A DNA stretch of 64,000 nt from Eublepharis macularius (Eukaryota; Chordata; Lepidosauria; Squamata; Eublepharidae). This document shows positions 19,315 through 31,346 of this stretch, in pieces. The first letter of the stretch is position 1, and each line of letters opens with the position of its first letter. Position numbers and translations under genes: made by a program. Location of the stretch: the NCBI RefSeq assembly GCF_028583425.1, contig NC_072805.1:15634001-15698000 (forward strand). Reading direction: 5' to 3'. Below the pieces are notes generated by a model. That model did not search any database, had not been told where the DNA came from, and saw only the letters and a program-made list of their open reading frames with translations.

Positions 19315-20324
19315 TTTTTTAATTAATTTTTTTATTTTAATTAACAGTTCAATACAACAACATGTAACAGGTCAACATACACACATAAAACATCTTTCAC
19401 ATAGGAATTGAAACATTTGATATAGTATCAATATTATTGAATAGTTACTTAACTTATAGTGCTAAGTAACTTTACATTATTTAGGGTATTTAGTAAAAAA
19501 AAAAGATGACAAATGTTTAGGAGGAAGTATGTCATTAACAATTAAGAATTCAAAAAATGGGGACCATTTAGTTACAAAGTTAGTTTCTTTTAGGCAGCAT
19601 TGTGTTTGACTAATAAGTTCTGAGAACTTGTCCTGAGTGTAATAGTCCCATAATTTAACTAACCAATTATCGATAGTGGGGATTTTAGGAGATTTCCAGA
19701 AGGATGCTAATAATTACTTGGCTGCCATCAAAAAATTGCAGATTAACTCTTTCCGTGTATTAGGGATGTTTATGGTCTCCTGTTGATTTAAAAAAAATAA
19801 TTTTACATCTAGAGGGATTAAATATCCTGTGATCTCTTGTATACTTTGTAGAATTCCCTTCCAAAATTTCTCGATGTAAGGGCAAGCCCACCAGCAGTAT
19901 GCAAAGGTACCAATTCCTCCACACCCTTTCCAACAAAGTGGAGAACACTTTGGATAAATTAATGAAAGTTTTTTGGGGGTTAAATAACAACGGTGGAGAA
20001 TTTTGTAGGACTGAATTTTAACTGGAATAATATAAGATTGCACTATATTGGAAGACCAAATTGTTTTCCATTGATCTACAGTAATTTCAGTATTGCAGTC
20101 CAACTGCCAGTTCTGCTGGCATTTTAAAGGTTTAATTTCAAATGTATTCAGGAGAACTTTATACAGTTTAGATATTAATCCTTTTTGATTAAGATTGGTT
20201 TGGCTCAAAATAATTTCAAAATCTGTCTGAGGCGTGTTAATAATTTGTGTTATTTTAATTTGATTCATCATGTGTGCTAATTGGAAATACGTAAACCATT
20301 GCAATTTGTGCTGTAGCTTTTGTT
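19315..20324 (-). pseudogene. 5'-truncated L1 fragment (ORF2 C-terminus) with 13-bp TSD
   Basis: GCAACCCTAACTT at 19302-19314 and 20325-20337 flanks a minus-strand L1 3' portion with a T-rich start (the A tail). A 204-codon frame (20328-19714) holds the L1 ORF2 tail, including YKILHRCYLTPKKLSLIYP, CWKGCGGIG and FAYCWWACPYIEKFW. It inserted into a hAT-type MITE (19093-19310). Confidence 0.8.
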
Positions 20325-20615
20325 GCAACCCTAACTTGACACCAAAGTAGGATTGTCTGCTTTGGGTTGGGAAATCCCTGGAGCTTCAGGGGTGGAGCCT
20401 GGGGGGGGGGTAAATGGAGATTAGGGAGGGGAGGGACCTCCGGAAGGTCTAATGCTGTACAGTTCGCCCTGCAGAGAAAGTGGGGAAAGACCAAGAATCA
20501 GAAGCAACAGCAAGAGTTTCAAGTTTTGAAAGGACCTTAGAAAGCTGGGCGCTGTGGGGGGGTTTGGTAGTATTTGTCTCTGTTGATTTAAACACTGGTG
20601 TCCACATAGGAAAGT

Positions 20616-21166
20616 AAAATCAAAAAGAGTCCAGTAGCACCTTTAAGACTAACCAATTTTATTGTAGCATAAGCTTTCGAGAATCAAGTTCTCTTCGTCA
20701 GACACATGATACAGAGACTGGTCAAATACAGAGAGGAGGGAAAGAAGGGGAGGAGAGAGAAGAGGCAATTAGGGGGGGAAACCAAAACATTCCTTTGCTA
20801 GTATATGTAAACATCTCCTTTTGGTGTGTGGATCAGTTGGCTTCAAAGGAGTTTCCCTGTTAGTTTGTAGCAGCCAAACAGCTAGACCATCCAATTCCAA
20901 TGCAGTATGAGCCTTCGATAACCACAGCTCTCCTTGCCAGATGCATCTGACAAAGAGATCTGTGGTCCCCGAAAGCCCACGCCAGGTGCCACTGAGCTCC
21001 CCCAGATCCCGCCTCTGTAAAGGAAATCTGTTACCTGTGATAATGTGATAACCATTCATAGTCCCTATTCAGTCCCAGCTTGACAGAGTCAAATTTGCAT
21101 ATGAATTCCAGTTCAGCAGCCTCCCGTTGGATTTTGTTTTTGAAAGGTTTCTGTTGAACTACAGCG
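20616..21166 (-). mobile_element. Penelope-like repeat with internal sequence, 12-bp TSD
   Basis: ACATAGGAAAGT at 20604-20615 and 21167-21178 bounds 551 bp. The left end is the minus-strand arm (TCCAGTAGCACCTTTAAGAC). The rest resembles the longer version of this repeat and includes a weaker plus-strand core near 20944 (CTGACAAAGAGATCTG, then CCCCGAAAGC). No open reading frame is preserved. Confidence 0.6.
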
Positions 21167-21178
21167 ACATAGGAAAGT

Positions 21179-24100
21179 GATTCCCAGAATCATATCCAGA
21201 TCATATTGATTCAAGGTCAATGTATTGGTTCTTTTATTTGTTTCAACATTTACATTCCTCCAAAACGTCTGAACCCTCAGAATGTGGAGAATATTTGGGA
21301 TCTTCTGTCAAACATCCTTGAAACTTTCGCTCTCTGCTTTCCCAACTCACATCTCATCTTATGCGGAGATTTTAATGCTAGAACTGGCTCTGGCATTTCT
21401 GAATCTTCAGCTAGTGTTAACAGATTGCTGAGCAAGCAGGCTTTCTGGATCCGTCATCACAGGACTTGATTCTGAACAAGCCAGGCTTAAGACGGTTAGA
21501 AATGCTCTCTGTCCATCAACTCCACATGTTACATGGCACTGGGTTTGACACTTCCAGAGGTACATTCACATTTCTATCCTCTTGGGGAGCCAGTACAGTT
21601 GATTACCTAGCAGTTTCTTCTTCGCTTTTAGGCTATACCTTGGGCTTTGAGGTCGGTAATAGAACAGAGAGCGACAACTGCCCACTGAGACTTTCGCTGG
21701 GCTTTAGAGACAACATCTATCTCAAGCCTGTTTCAGGTCCTCTAGAAGGGTAAAAGGAGACTTAAGTGGACTCCTCAGCTCCATGCCAACCTAGCCCAGT
21801 CTTTGGTGAAGAATGGTCACAGCGTCAAGCATTACTGCAGGATGGCCTCAATGCTGTACAGCTTCTTAATCCTCTGCTTTTGAGTGACAACCCTCCCAAA
21901 ACTGTAACCTATTCCAGCGGTGGGTGGTTTGACCAAGAATGCAGAACTGCCAGGAAAGAGTTAGCCTATTACACCAGTCAGGTCCACCACCTTAAGAAAG
22001 GAACATCTCTAAACCATCTTCTCTTATTAAGATCAGCCTACAAAAAGCTATTGAAACAGAAGAAGTCTGATCCTGCCAAACTATTGCGGCAAGATGTATT
22101 GTCAAAGGCTTTCACGGCCGGAGAACGATGGTTGATGTGGGTTTTCCGGGCTGTATTGCCGTGGTCTTGGCATTGTAGTTCCTGATGTTTCGCCAGCACC
22201 TGTGGCTGGCATCTTCAGAGGTGTAGCACCAAAAGACAGAGATCTCTCAGTGTCACAGTGACACTGACACAGTGACACAGTGTCACAGTGACACTGAGAG
22301 ATCTCTGTCTTTTGGTGCTACACCTCTGAAGATGCCAGCCACAGGTGCTGGCGAAACATCAGGAACTACAATGACAAGACCACAGCAATACAGCCTGGAA
22401 AACCCACAACAACCATCTATTGTGGAAAGAATTAGGCCTGGCAGTTCAAGAAAAGAGGGAGGCTCAGTTCTGGGAATTAGTGTATTTTGGAATAGGTAGA
22501 TGTGCCCCCCCCCACACGTTGGATGCCCAAATCTCAGTGAGAGACTAGCATGTATACTTCAGCCAAGTATTCTGGGCTTCCTCAATTCTCCAGAATGAGG
22601 TACCTAAGCAGATACCACCTCCTGATCTCTCTCTACCCTGCCACAATGGCCCCCTGTTACTAAGACTGAGATGAGAGGACTTATTTTATCACTTGCCTCT
22701 GGCAAGTCCCCCGGTAAGGATTTGATTTCCACCGAGCTGTTTAAGTCCTTCCCTGATTGGTGGGCACCCATCTTAGCTAAGTTATTCACCCGGGTAAACT
22801 CAACAGGTGTCTTCCCCTCGGGGTGGAAACTGAGTATAGTACTCCCAGTATTTAAAAGGAGATCCCCAAAACCACCGTACAATATGCTTGCTGGACATAG
22901 CTGCCAAATTGTATAGCATCTCTCTTCTATGTAAGCTGGAGGATTGGGAAGCCTCCAACCAAGTCATCTATCCTGAGCAAGCTGGCTTCCGCAAAGGGCA
23001 TTGTACCGTTGACCATTGTCAAACCCTTTACCAACTAGCGTCCCAAAGTACTAAGGGCCACACTAAATCTCTGTATGCAGCCTTTGTGAACTTAACATCT
23101 GCTTTTGACTCCATTGACAGAGAACGCCTCTGGATGAAGCTGGCTGCTTTGAACATAGATAGGCAACTACTATTTCTTTTGCAGGAATTCTATTCCAACA
23201 TTTTTGCAAAAATCAGGGTGGGCGCTTCAGGCTCTTTAACAGAGGCAATACCAATTCTGAGAGGGGTAAAGCAGGGATGTGTCCTGGCCCCTTTGCTTTT
23301 TAATTCATATCTAAACAACATTATCCCGACATTATCTGGCCCTGACTTTGTCTCCCCTTTAGGATCTCAGAAAATATCAGTTCTTTTATATGCCGATGAC
23401 ATGGTCGTGGTCTTTCTTACTTGTGTTGACTTTAAAAGGCTCTTAAATAAACTTGGAGACTTTTGTAAAGAAGAGGCCTTAAACATCAATTATGCCAGGA
23501 CAAAAGTCTTGGTCTTTAGGAAAAGACCTCGTAGGTACAAGTGGACCATAGATGAAACCACCATAGAACAGTGCAGCGCCTTTAAATACCTGGGGATTAC
23601 CTTTAGCATAACTCTATCTTGGAGGGTGCATTTGGCAATAACCAAATCTACATTTCTTAGATCATTCTGAAATTTTACTAGACGAAAAGAGGTTTTCTAA
23701 ATAGACCCAGCACTGGAAATATATCTGAGCAAGGCCATTCCTCAGCAACTTTATGGCGTAGAGGTCTGGGGTTAGAAAGATTGTTTAATTACAGCTTTGG
23801 AATCTATCCGAAACCATTTCTTAAGGATAATTTTAGCTTTACCAAAAGGTACTCCTGCAGCTCTTATGCGAACAGAGCTTGGCCTGCCCTCAGTCAGAGC
23901 CTGCGTACATCTAACCCGGCTCAGATTCTGGAGGAAGGAGCGTAACGATAATACCAATCCATTACACAGGTTATGCTATGAAATTATGCTGGAAAATGAG
24001 GCTGCACAACTAGCCAGCTATAATAACAATTTGGCAGAAGACCAAGAATCAGGTTTGGCCCTGCTGAAGAATATGGATCTGGAGATACCCATAGAGCCAG

Positions 24101-24540
24101 GGACTATATCTCTTAAAAGGAAAAGATCTCAGCCTCCTACCCCCAAAAAGGGTAGTAAAATTCCAATCAGACATACTTAATAGTCATTTTCCTCATTGTA
24201 GCCTACTTATAATTCTAACTTTTCTGCATAGTTGCAGCTGTATATATTCTAACAAATACAACTCTGCTACCGTATTTATGGTGCCCATGTTGTGGAGGAT
24301 TTACCACATTACCAATTATCCTGCTCACTCTATGCAGAGCTAAGGAATAAATTCCTAGCAGAGTTTTTAATTGGTTCAAACTCCTCTTCAGACTCTGAGA
24401 AGCTGCTTTCTCTCCTGTCTGACACGGCTGCATTTGTTTCTTACCAAGTCTCTCTTTTCGCCTCAGCAGCCAAGACAATCCCGGCTGGAGTTGTTTCCAG
24501 AGGAAGCAATGCTTTTATCTGACTGGTCTTTTCTGCCGAG
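21179..24540 (+). pseudogene. Degenerate non-L1 LINE (endonuclease and reverse transcriptase remnants)
   Basis: Broken frames read 5' to 3' as an APE endonuclease (LILCGDFNARTGSG, STVDYLAVSS, ESDNCPL) at about 21206-21753. The reverse transcriptase follows (AGFRKGHCTVDHCQ, FVNLTSAFDSIDRERLWMKL, LRGVKQGCVLAPLLF, YADDMVVV, FKYLGITFS) at about 22680-23670. A C-terminal HxxxxC-type region lies at about 24290. Several stops and frameshifts break it, and a Penelope-like pair sits inside. The 5' end is missing. The clade is uncertain: it is not L1 or Bov-B, and an I- or Vingi-like group is my best guess. Confidence 0.75.
22095..22416. mobile_element. Penelope-like divergent pair inside a LINE, imperfect 14-bp TSD
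   Basis: Two head-to-head arms of the same family as 16731-17159 meet at a TGTCAC-rich centre (about 22255-22285). The right arm has CTGAAGA (22326-22332), stem 22334-22339 with 22347-22352, and GAAA (22353-22356). The flanks CTATTGCGGCAAGA (22081-22094) and CTATTGTGGAAAGA (22417-22430) match 12 of 14. It splits the LINE at 21179-24540. Confidence 0.65.
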
Positions 24541-24616
24541 ATCATTTTAATCTCTCAATAGCTGTACCTGTGTTTATATGTTAGACTGTTTTGTGTGTTT
24601 TATGTGTATGGATTGT

Positions 24617-25086
24617 CAGGGCCGGATCTAGGGTTGCCAGCGCCCAGGGCAACCCAAGGCTGGCATTCCCCCCGCGCACGCGTGCTCCCGGCACTGCGTG
24701 ATGATGTCACTTCTGTGACGTTGTCACACAGGGGCACGGAGGCATGCCGCCCGCGCAGCAAGCTGGCCACCCCGGTGCACTGGGAAGCTGGCGGTGGCAG
24801 CACGAGCGGCTGAGCGGAGGGCTGGGAGGCCGCCCGCACCGTTCCCCTGCCCCAATTACGGGGCGGCTGGCTTGCTGCACACTCCCTGTCCTGTGCACGC
24901 AACAAGCCAGCCGCCCCGTCAGTGGGGCAGGCAAACAGCACAGGCGGCCTCCCAGCCCACCGCTCAGCTGCCCACACTGCCGCCGCCCGCTCCGGCATGC
25001 TCCTGGCAGCTGGCAGCCGTGCCCGGCGCCCCTTCTTTAGCAGCACCAGGGGCAGACTACCCCCACCCCCCGTCGATCCAGCCCTG
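24617..25086. mobile_element. GC-rich hAT-type element with 8-bp TSD
   Basis: 470 bp from CAGGGCCGGATCTAGGG to GTCGATCCAGCCCTG, flanked by TGGATTGT at 24609-24616 and 25087-25094. The interior is very GC- and CpG-rich with inverted segments (GGGGCGGCTGGCTTG mirrored as CAAGCCAGCCGCCCC). The long ORFs across it are by-products of GC content. Confidence 0.8.
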
Positions 25087-25129
25087 TGGATTGTAACGGC
25101 CTTTGGCCACAAACAATAAACCTGTTCCT

Positions 25130-25435
25130 CCTTGGGTACTAGAACAAATCAAGCCTGAACGCTCCCTAGAAGCTAAAATGGAAAAAAAAGAGGCTATCAT
25201 ACTTTGGTCACATAATGAGAAGACAAGACTCACTGGAAAAGACAATAATGCTAGGAAAAGTTGAAGGCAGTAGGAAAAGAGGAAGACCCAACACGAGAAG
25301 GCTTGATTCAGTAAAGGACGTCACAGTCTTCAGTTTGCAAGACCTGAGCAAGGCTATGAAAGACGGGACATTTTAGAAGACATTTAATTCATAGGATAAC
25401 TATAAGTCGGAAGCGACTTGACAGCACATAACACA
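25130..25435 (+). pseudogene. Bov-B (RTE) LINE 3' end fragment
   Basis: The plus-strand frame reads RLSYFGHIMRRQDSLEKTIM, LGKVEGSRKRGRPNTRRLD and then FSLQDL before TAG. This is the C-terminal signature of Bov-B LINEs. The 3' tail ACTATAAGTCGGAAGCGACT plus TGACAGCAC is typical. An upstream frame break is visible in the A run at 25182-25189. Confidence 0.8.
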
Positions 25436-25439
25436 TGTG

Positions 25440-26880
25440 CAAATGAGCTTCAGGATTCTGTAAAATTTCCTTAGGCCAGATGGAGCCAGTATACCATTGG
25501 CAGGAAAATGGGCAGGGCACGGGGATGAAGAAACCAGAACACGCACAGTATTGGCACAACTATGGCATTTTATGGAATGTGCCTGAGCGTTAACTCAATG
25601 TAAACAAATCCACCAATCATCTTACTCTACACTGTGGCTTCTAGTGCTGTGTGGTTTGGCTTTCACATTTTTCTCTACAGCCCAAGAGATAGAACCCCTC
25701 CTTTTAGAGAAAAGAGCTGATTTTCTCAAGGCAGCCCTGGATCGAAGAGGAAGGCATTAAAGGGAAAACAAACCATTACAGTAAAAAAAAAGCATGTAAT
25801 TAAGATAATTGTGAACAATAACATGATCTAAGATGAATGTGGTTATTACAGGCTACTCACAGCAGAGTCTATCAATGTAAATTAGACCCGGGGGGAGCAC
25901 AAATTTGGAACAATTGTGGGCAAGTCCAGACGGCAGCTGGTGACACAAAAGAGAGATGAGAAGCTGTACCAGGACCAGTGCCAGAAGCATATTTAAAAAC
26001 AGTGTTAAGAACATCAGATATAGCCTTAGACAGAAAACAGAAAACCTGATAGAATTCATATTTACACACTGAACAGTCAAAGTTGGAGAAAGCCCATGCA
26101 AGGAGAAGGAAATTTGAAAGAGGAACTGCCACTTGAGGTGAGCTAAAAGGTTTTGCTCCTGGTTTCTTTCACATTCGAAAAAACTTCTTGACCAGTGGGG
26201 CATCCCATGAGAAGTGAGGCCTCGCCAAAACTCCCTTTCAGCGCTTTTCTCCAGCCTTGGGACAGGTCCAATGGCTGCTCCGTGTGGGAAAGGCAGCTGG
26301 TATTCCCTTCGCAACTCTGCTTTCTATTGAGAGATGAAACTACATTGAACTTCTGCAATGGGGAAGAGAAGCATTGGCGGCAGCAGCAAAAAAAACCACC
26401 CTGGAGTCTGCTTCCCCAAGTATTCTGTATTTGATATCGACCGCACTGGGCTGCAGAAGTTAAAATGAAATGAATGGCAATGCGCAAGACAGGCATTTGC
26501 ACATGCGCAGACTGCATGCTCCAGTTGCCTAACCATGAGAAGTGTAATGGATCAAAGTACTAGGAAGGCCTGAAAAAGACTTCTGAAAACTTGGCATCCT
26601 GATTCCTGAAGCACAGACTTACCTGTTCCCCGCTCAACTGAGCTTGCAATGGCTTTCTAACCAGCCTGTACATCCCAGAGCTGCTTGCTAAATATACCAG
26701 AAAAGGGACAGAAAGACGCCATCTACCCAGCCCAAGCAGTCAGCTTCTGGGAAATGATGGAAGGTGTTTCAGGCTTCTTCCACATGGTGGTTTTGCTGTG
26801 CTTTGGCTACCAAAGTGGAGTGCTTTTTTTAAGCATCCATCCAAGTTCGCTCTCTAACGGGTTGGCACTCAGTGAGAAAG
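25440..26880. other. Intergenic sequence, nothing recognised
   Basis: No exon, RNA gene or clear repeat could be supported. The ORFs in this stretch have no familiar composition. Confidence 0.5.
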
Positions 26881-26886
26881 GCAGGC

Positions 26887-26928
26887 AATGAATGAATGAA
26901 TGAATGAATGAATGAATGAATGAATGAA
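26887..26928. repeat. (AATG)n microsatellite
   Basis: About ten uninterrupted AATG units. Confidence 0.95.
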
Positions 26929-27051
26929 GTATATGCTCTCCAAACACCGGCTGTTGCAAGTCCTTTATTAGGAAGTGGCATGCACACAAGATCTCACAGT
27001 GAGTGAAATATATATATCCTGCACAGATGTTTTAGTACACAGGCATACTTC

Positions 27052-27204
27052 CAGGGGGAACGCGGGGGAACGGAGTTCCGGCACATCTTGAAAATACTCA
27101 GCAATAGTGCTTGAAAATAATATGATTTCAAAGAACCCCGTGTGTTTCTTCCTCATTTTCCTCTTGAGAGTTCCGCCACCTTTTTTCCCAGAAAAAAACC
27201 CCTG
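27052..27204. mobile_element. Short hAT-type MITE with 8-bp TSD
   Basis: 153 bp starting CAGGGGGAACGCGGGG and ending AAAAAAACCCCTG, flanked by CATACTTC at 27044-27051 and 27205-27212. It shares GGAACGGAGTTCCGGCAC with the 32183 family but has a different centre. Confidence 0.75.
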
Positions 27205-27212
27205 CATACTTC

Positions 27213-27610
27213 TATGCACTGCCGGCGCCAGGGTCTCTGGTGCCTGCGGCAACCCCCCCCCCCCGCGCATGCGCACAGCACGCACGCACCACGGAGTGCA
27301 CAATGACGTCATCGCACAGCGCAAGCCGAGGTATTCGCCGGCGGATGGCTGGGGTGGTGGGCGGAGGCTGCTCCGTGCTCTGCACGCCGCTCCAGCAGCG
27401 GCTCATGGCTGCTGTGCCCAGCTGGGGGTGTGTGGCAGCGGCGGCAGCGGCATGGGGCTGGCTGGCTGCAGCAGCTGCGGGCCAGCCACGCCAGCTCTGC
27501 GGCACGTGCCTCCGCCCCCGACACCCCCTCCGGCGCCTCTCCAGGGCCCTCGCGCCTGAGGCCACCGCCTACCTGGCCTCTATGGGCGCGCTGGCCCTGC
27601 TTCTGTGCCT
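27213..27610. repeat. GC-rich repeat related to 24617-25086
   Basis: A CpG-rich block with GCCGGCGCCAGGGTCTCTGG, a poly-C run and GATGACGTCATCG-like sequence resembles the element at 24617. Ends and TSD are not clear. Confidence 0.45.
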
Positions 27611-27699
27611 GTTTCGCACTTGAATTCATGGGGACTGTTCACCTCTATCATACCCCTTTTTGCCAAGCATCTCTAAGAAGCCCTTTACTTATGTATACG

Positions 27700-27872
27700 T
27701 ATGCCATCAAGTTGCAACCCATTTATGTCAACTCCAGCAAGGGGCTTTCAAGTAAGTGAGAAGCAGAGGCGGTTGCCACTGTCTCCCTCTGCACAGTTTT
27801 CCCTGGTGGTTCCCCATCCAAGTACAGACCCTACTTAACTTCCAAGATCTGACAAACTTCCAAGATCTGACA
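27700..27872 (-). repeat. Diverged 5S-headed SINE
   Basis: CCATCAAGTTGCAACCCATT, GCAGAGGCGGTTGCCACTGT and CCCATCCAAGTACAGACCCT form a reversed, decayed copy. Confidence 0.55.
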
Positions 27873-29654
27873 AAATTGAACTCTACCCTTCTGCCTTCCC
27901 TCCAAAAAGTACTTTAGTCCCATAACATTTTTCTGTCTGCCCTTCTTTTCACATCCTGGTGATTGTGACATTCCCTTCCAACAGACCGTAACTGAAAGAG
28001 TTCATCTTTTTTTTAAAAAGCTGCGTCTGGCTCTGTCCTGAGGCACATTGAACTCTGGAGCTGTTGGTTGTAGAACCCTGCTCTAAACTTAAGCCAATTG
28101 CAGTCAAGGGGCTTAGAGTGGAAGAACCCGGCACAGGACTGTGCAATTAAACTCAGAAACGGCAATTATGCAGTTCTGCAGAAAGCAGAACAACAAAAAC
28201 AGATGCTCTGCGCCAAGATTCATTTAAATCTTACCAAATGCAATTTCTACAGTCACCCCCCCATCAAATCTAATCTTGATGACATAGTTATAAATATACT
28301 TTCAATAATAACCAGTATATATAACTGATAAAAAGAGTACATAATCCCAGTAGAATCTGTCTTGCTATACAATGTTATGGGCCTTTTCTGTTGTGTTTTA
28401 GATTCAGTGTTGTATATTCTAGTTTGGAATGCCTCTGCTAAAACTTCAGAGTTTTAGAAAATGAAATCTCACTTTTGTCTCAAATTCCAGGGGCACAATC
28501 CAGCAGGAAGTTGTCTTGGGCGAGCCACACGGACAGGATTGGGCCCTGCCCACCTCCCGTTCATTCCAATGCGGCTTGCAGCTTCAAGAAAACCTCCCCT
28601 GACGTATTTAGACATTTCCACTGTGGTTTAATTTTACGTTTAGGTTGTGTGTTTTTTCCCATAGGTCTGAATTTATCCAAAGTGTGTTTAGTCTATTTGG
28701 GGAATCTTGGCCGTTCCCGATCATGTGCTTTGGAAAATGTTTAATTATTCCCAAGCTTTTGCAAAAGCCTGTTGGAGCCAATTAGGGCTGGCAGGGAGTT
28801 GGGGGGGCTTTGCTTGTTTAATGCATCTGGGGCGGGGGGAGAGAAGAGGGGGCTCTGCTCTGCATTCCTTCTAATGCTGCCCTGACTACCTTTAAGAACA
28901 TCTGAGCGATTGCTCTGTTTTCAAACACAAAGAACCTCACGCACAGCTAAAGCAAATATAGAGCAAATATTGATCAGGACTTGAATGCCAGAAAAGCCTA
29001 GCAGGAGACGACGAGATATTGGGGAGGGAGGGCGGTCTGGGGGAGTCTAACTTATCACCTGCCCACCTAGAGACTCTTGTCTCTCTCCGAAATCAGATAG
29101 GGGCATCTTGTCTAAGGCCAGAAAAAAAAAGTCCTTTTTGACCCTCTCCTTTCCAGCCCCAGACCAACCATGATCTCATTTCCTCTCCTTCCCACCTACA
29201 TTTTGCAGGGGTGATTCACAAGAATGCCACACACAGGGCGGCATCACTTTCAGAATAAAGGTAGCCAGGAGGATTTATGGCTAAGCTGCAGCTTTAGAGT
29301 CGATTGAACCGGCGCTTACCAACACCCCCCCCCCCAAGGTTCTGTGCCTTGTCGCTAGGCTTTGATGTGTGCAAGGAAGAAAAGGCAATCAGGCTAGCTT
29401 AGAACATGAAAGTTTGGGTCTATTCATGTAGTCATCCCAAAACAATTCTGACAGTTAAAAAAAAGAGAGAAGACGATACAGCCCTATTTTAAGGATGAAC
29501 AGAAGATTTCAAGCGCTGCGGCGGTACAAACGTTCCTCAAAACAGGAGCATAGTATTGTTGTAGGATTCATCCCACAACATACCTTTGCTGGCACATGTG
29601 TCAAATTCATTTCAATTTGAACACAGATTCTGCCATCTGCCTTGCTCGCCCCTG

Positions 29655-29890
29655 CTCCCCATCCCAACTCTGGCTTGGGTAATTCCTGGAGTTTGAGGGT
29701 GTGTGGATCCTGGAGACAGTGGAGTTGGGGGAGGGGAGATCAGCACGAATATGTCATCACTCTAGGATTCCTTTTTCTCCTGGACTCTACAGTGTACCAG
29801 AGAGTCCATCTTCTGAAGTCCGGCCTCCAAACTGCACCCTCCCAAGCCTCTGCCCCCAAATCTCCAGGAAATTCCTGGAGATTTGTCCTC
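29655..29890 (-). repeat. TAGGGTTG-family MITE fragment
   Basis: GGCTTGGGTAATTCCTGGAG and TCCAAACTGCACCCTCCCAA match parts of the family at 17750-18312, rearranged and without intact ends. Confidence 0.5.
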
Positions 29891-30296
29891 CTCATGACAT
29901 CCTTCTCTTCCTCCCTTTGTCACACTTCTGCCTTTTCTCTCCATCTTGTATCATGGATGCAGGTCCTGCCATCCATGTCCATCAGACTAGATAGGTAGAT
30001 AGGAATCTATCTCTTCATTTTCCTATTGGAGTTCCTATAGTAAAGAATTCTTCTTTTCTAAACCTAAGGCAAGTGTAAGTTTGTTACTTTCTCTCTCACA
30101 CTCACCAGCCACCATGCTCAACCACGCATCATGTTTTCTCTGCAATCTATGCTACTCTGTTAAGGACCAGTTTCTGTTCCTTTTAATAGGAAAAAGCGAG
30201 TCTCTGTTTTATTTTGCTTTTCAGTTACTTTATCATTGTATTTTGGAAATGGAAAACTGGGGGATGGTAGGCCCTATGTTTCCTTGTTAAAATAGT

Positions 30297-30325
30297 TCTG
30301 TTTGCTTGCTTGCTTGCTTGCTGCT
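30297..30325. repeat. (GCTT)n microsatellite
   Basis: Five GCTT units followed by GCT units. Confidence 0.85.
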
Positions 30326-31128
30326 GCTGTGTTTTTTGTTGGATGTGGGATGGGTCTATATATCCTTGAGTGAGAACAGTTAGCTTTTTCATGGTAGTGT
30401 GTATGTGGGGCGGGCTGCTTCAGCCACTCCTAAGCTCCTCTTTCAATTTCCATTCCCTTTTTAAATGGTGAGGTGGTATATATTGAAGAAAAAGATAATT
30501 CCTAAAATGGTAGCCTGCATATTGTCTCTCTGAAGCAATGAGAAAGCCCATATGCATGAACAAGACTGGGAGGGGGGAGGCAGATCAGAGGCCTTTTTAA
30601 AATTTCCTTTTGCCCTGTGTGCAGCTCAGAGAGAAGATTGGCAAGGAATGTGCACTCTGTACATGTTCATGCTCTTCATTCTGCTGTTACCTAAAATGGT
30701 GTGGTGCAGTTTCAAACGAGCAACCAACTAGCTAATGCTTAGAGAAGAAATTGTGGGGAGGGAGTAGCACTTTCAAAACTACTGCAAATGTCTTGCTGTA
30801 GGATTTGAGGATTCTTTTGGTAGATAGATATTTTGTGTCTTCTTCAAGCCTGTGATTTCCTTTGTGTGCTGATGAGGATGCTGAACCAGTTCCTTTTGAA
30901 AATTAATTAATGACCCAAGCAAGCCTGTTAAGCATTCTTTTTAAAATGTCTATACTCTAAAGAGTTGGTCAGTAGGTGTGTATTGACAATTGTTCACCAC
31001 CTAGGCAGTTACAGCGAACATGAACTGGTTTACTTTGCCTGGTGGTTGTTTGGATTAAAAGCTGTAAAACGCTTTGGCAAAACTGAAATGCTATTTCAAA
31101 AGTTAGAAGCTCCAAGGATTACACCCTG

Positions 31129-31346
31129 TAGGGTTGTCAGCCTCCAGGTAGTGGCTGGAGATCTCCCGGAATTACAACTGGTCTCCAGGCCACAGAGATC
31201 AGTTCACCTGGAGAAAATGGCTACTTTGGGGGGGGCCTCTATGGAATTATGTCATGCCAAGGTCCTTTTACTCCCCAAATCCCACTTTCTCCAGGTTTCA
31301 CCCACAAGATCTCCAGGAATTTCCTAACTTGGAGCTGGCAACCCTA
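31129..31346. mobile_element. hAT-type MITE (TAGGGTTG family) with 8-bp TSD
   Basis: 218 bp from TAGGGTTGTCAGCCTCC to GAGCTGGCAACCCTA, flanked by ACACCCTG at 31121-31128 and 31347-31354. The interior is GGCTGGAGATCTCCCGGAAT and related sequence. Confidence 0.8.

Larger units (their letters stand above)
28150..31120. other. Intergenic sequence, mostly unassigned
   Basis: Apart from a MITE fragment (29655-29890) and the GCTT microsatellite I see no gene. Homopolymer runs occur at 29321-29338. Confidence 0.5.

Noticed and set aside
24600..25112. Overlapping ORFs of 98-170 codons
   Set aside because: They lie in a GC-rich hAT element bounded by 8-bp TSDs. The Ala/Arg/Pro-rich composition follows from base content.
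26887..26928. CRISPR-like array
   Set aside because: Short AATG units without spacers: a simple microsatellite in a eukaryotic genome.
27107..27629. Several ORFs of 106-150 codons on both strands
   Set aside because: They cross a MITE boundary and a GC-rich repeat; no motifs and no splice context.
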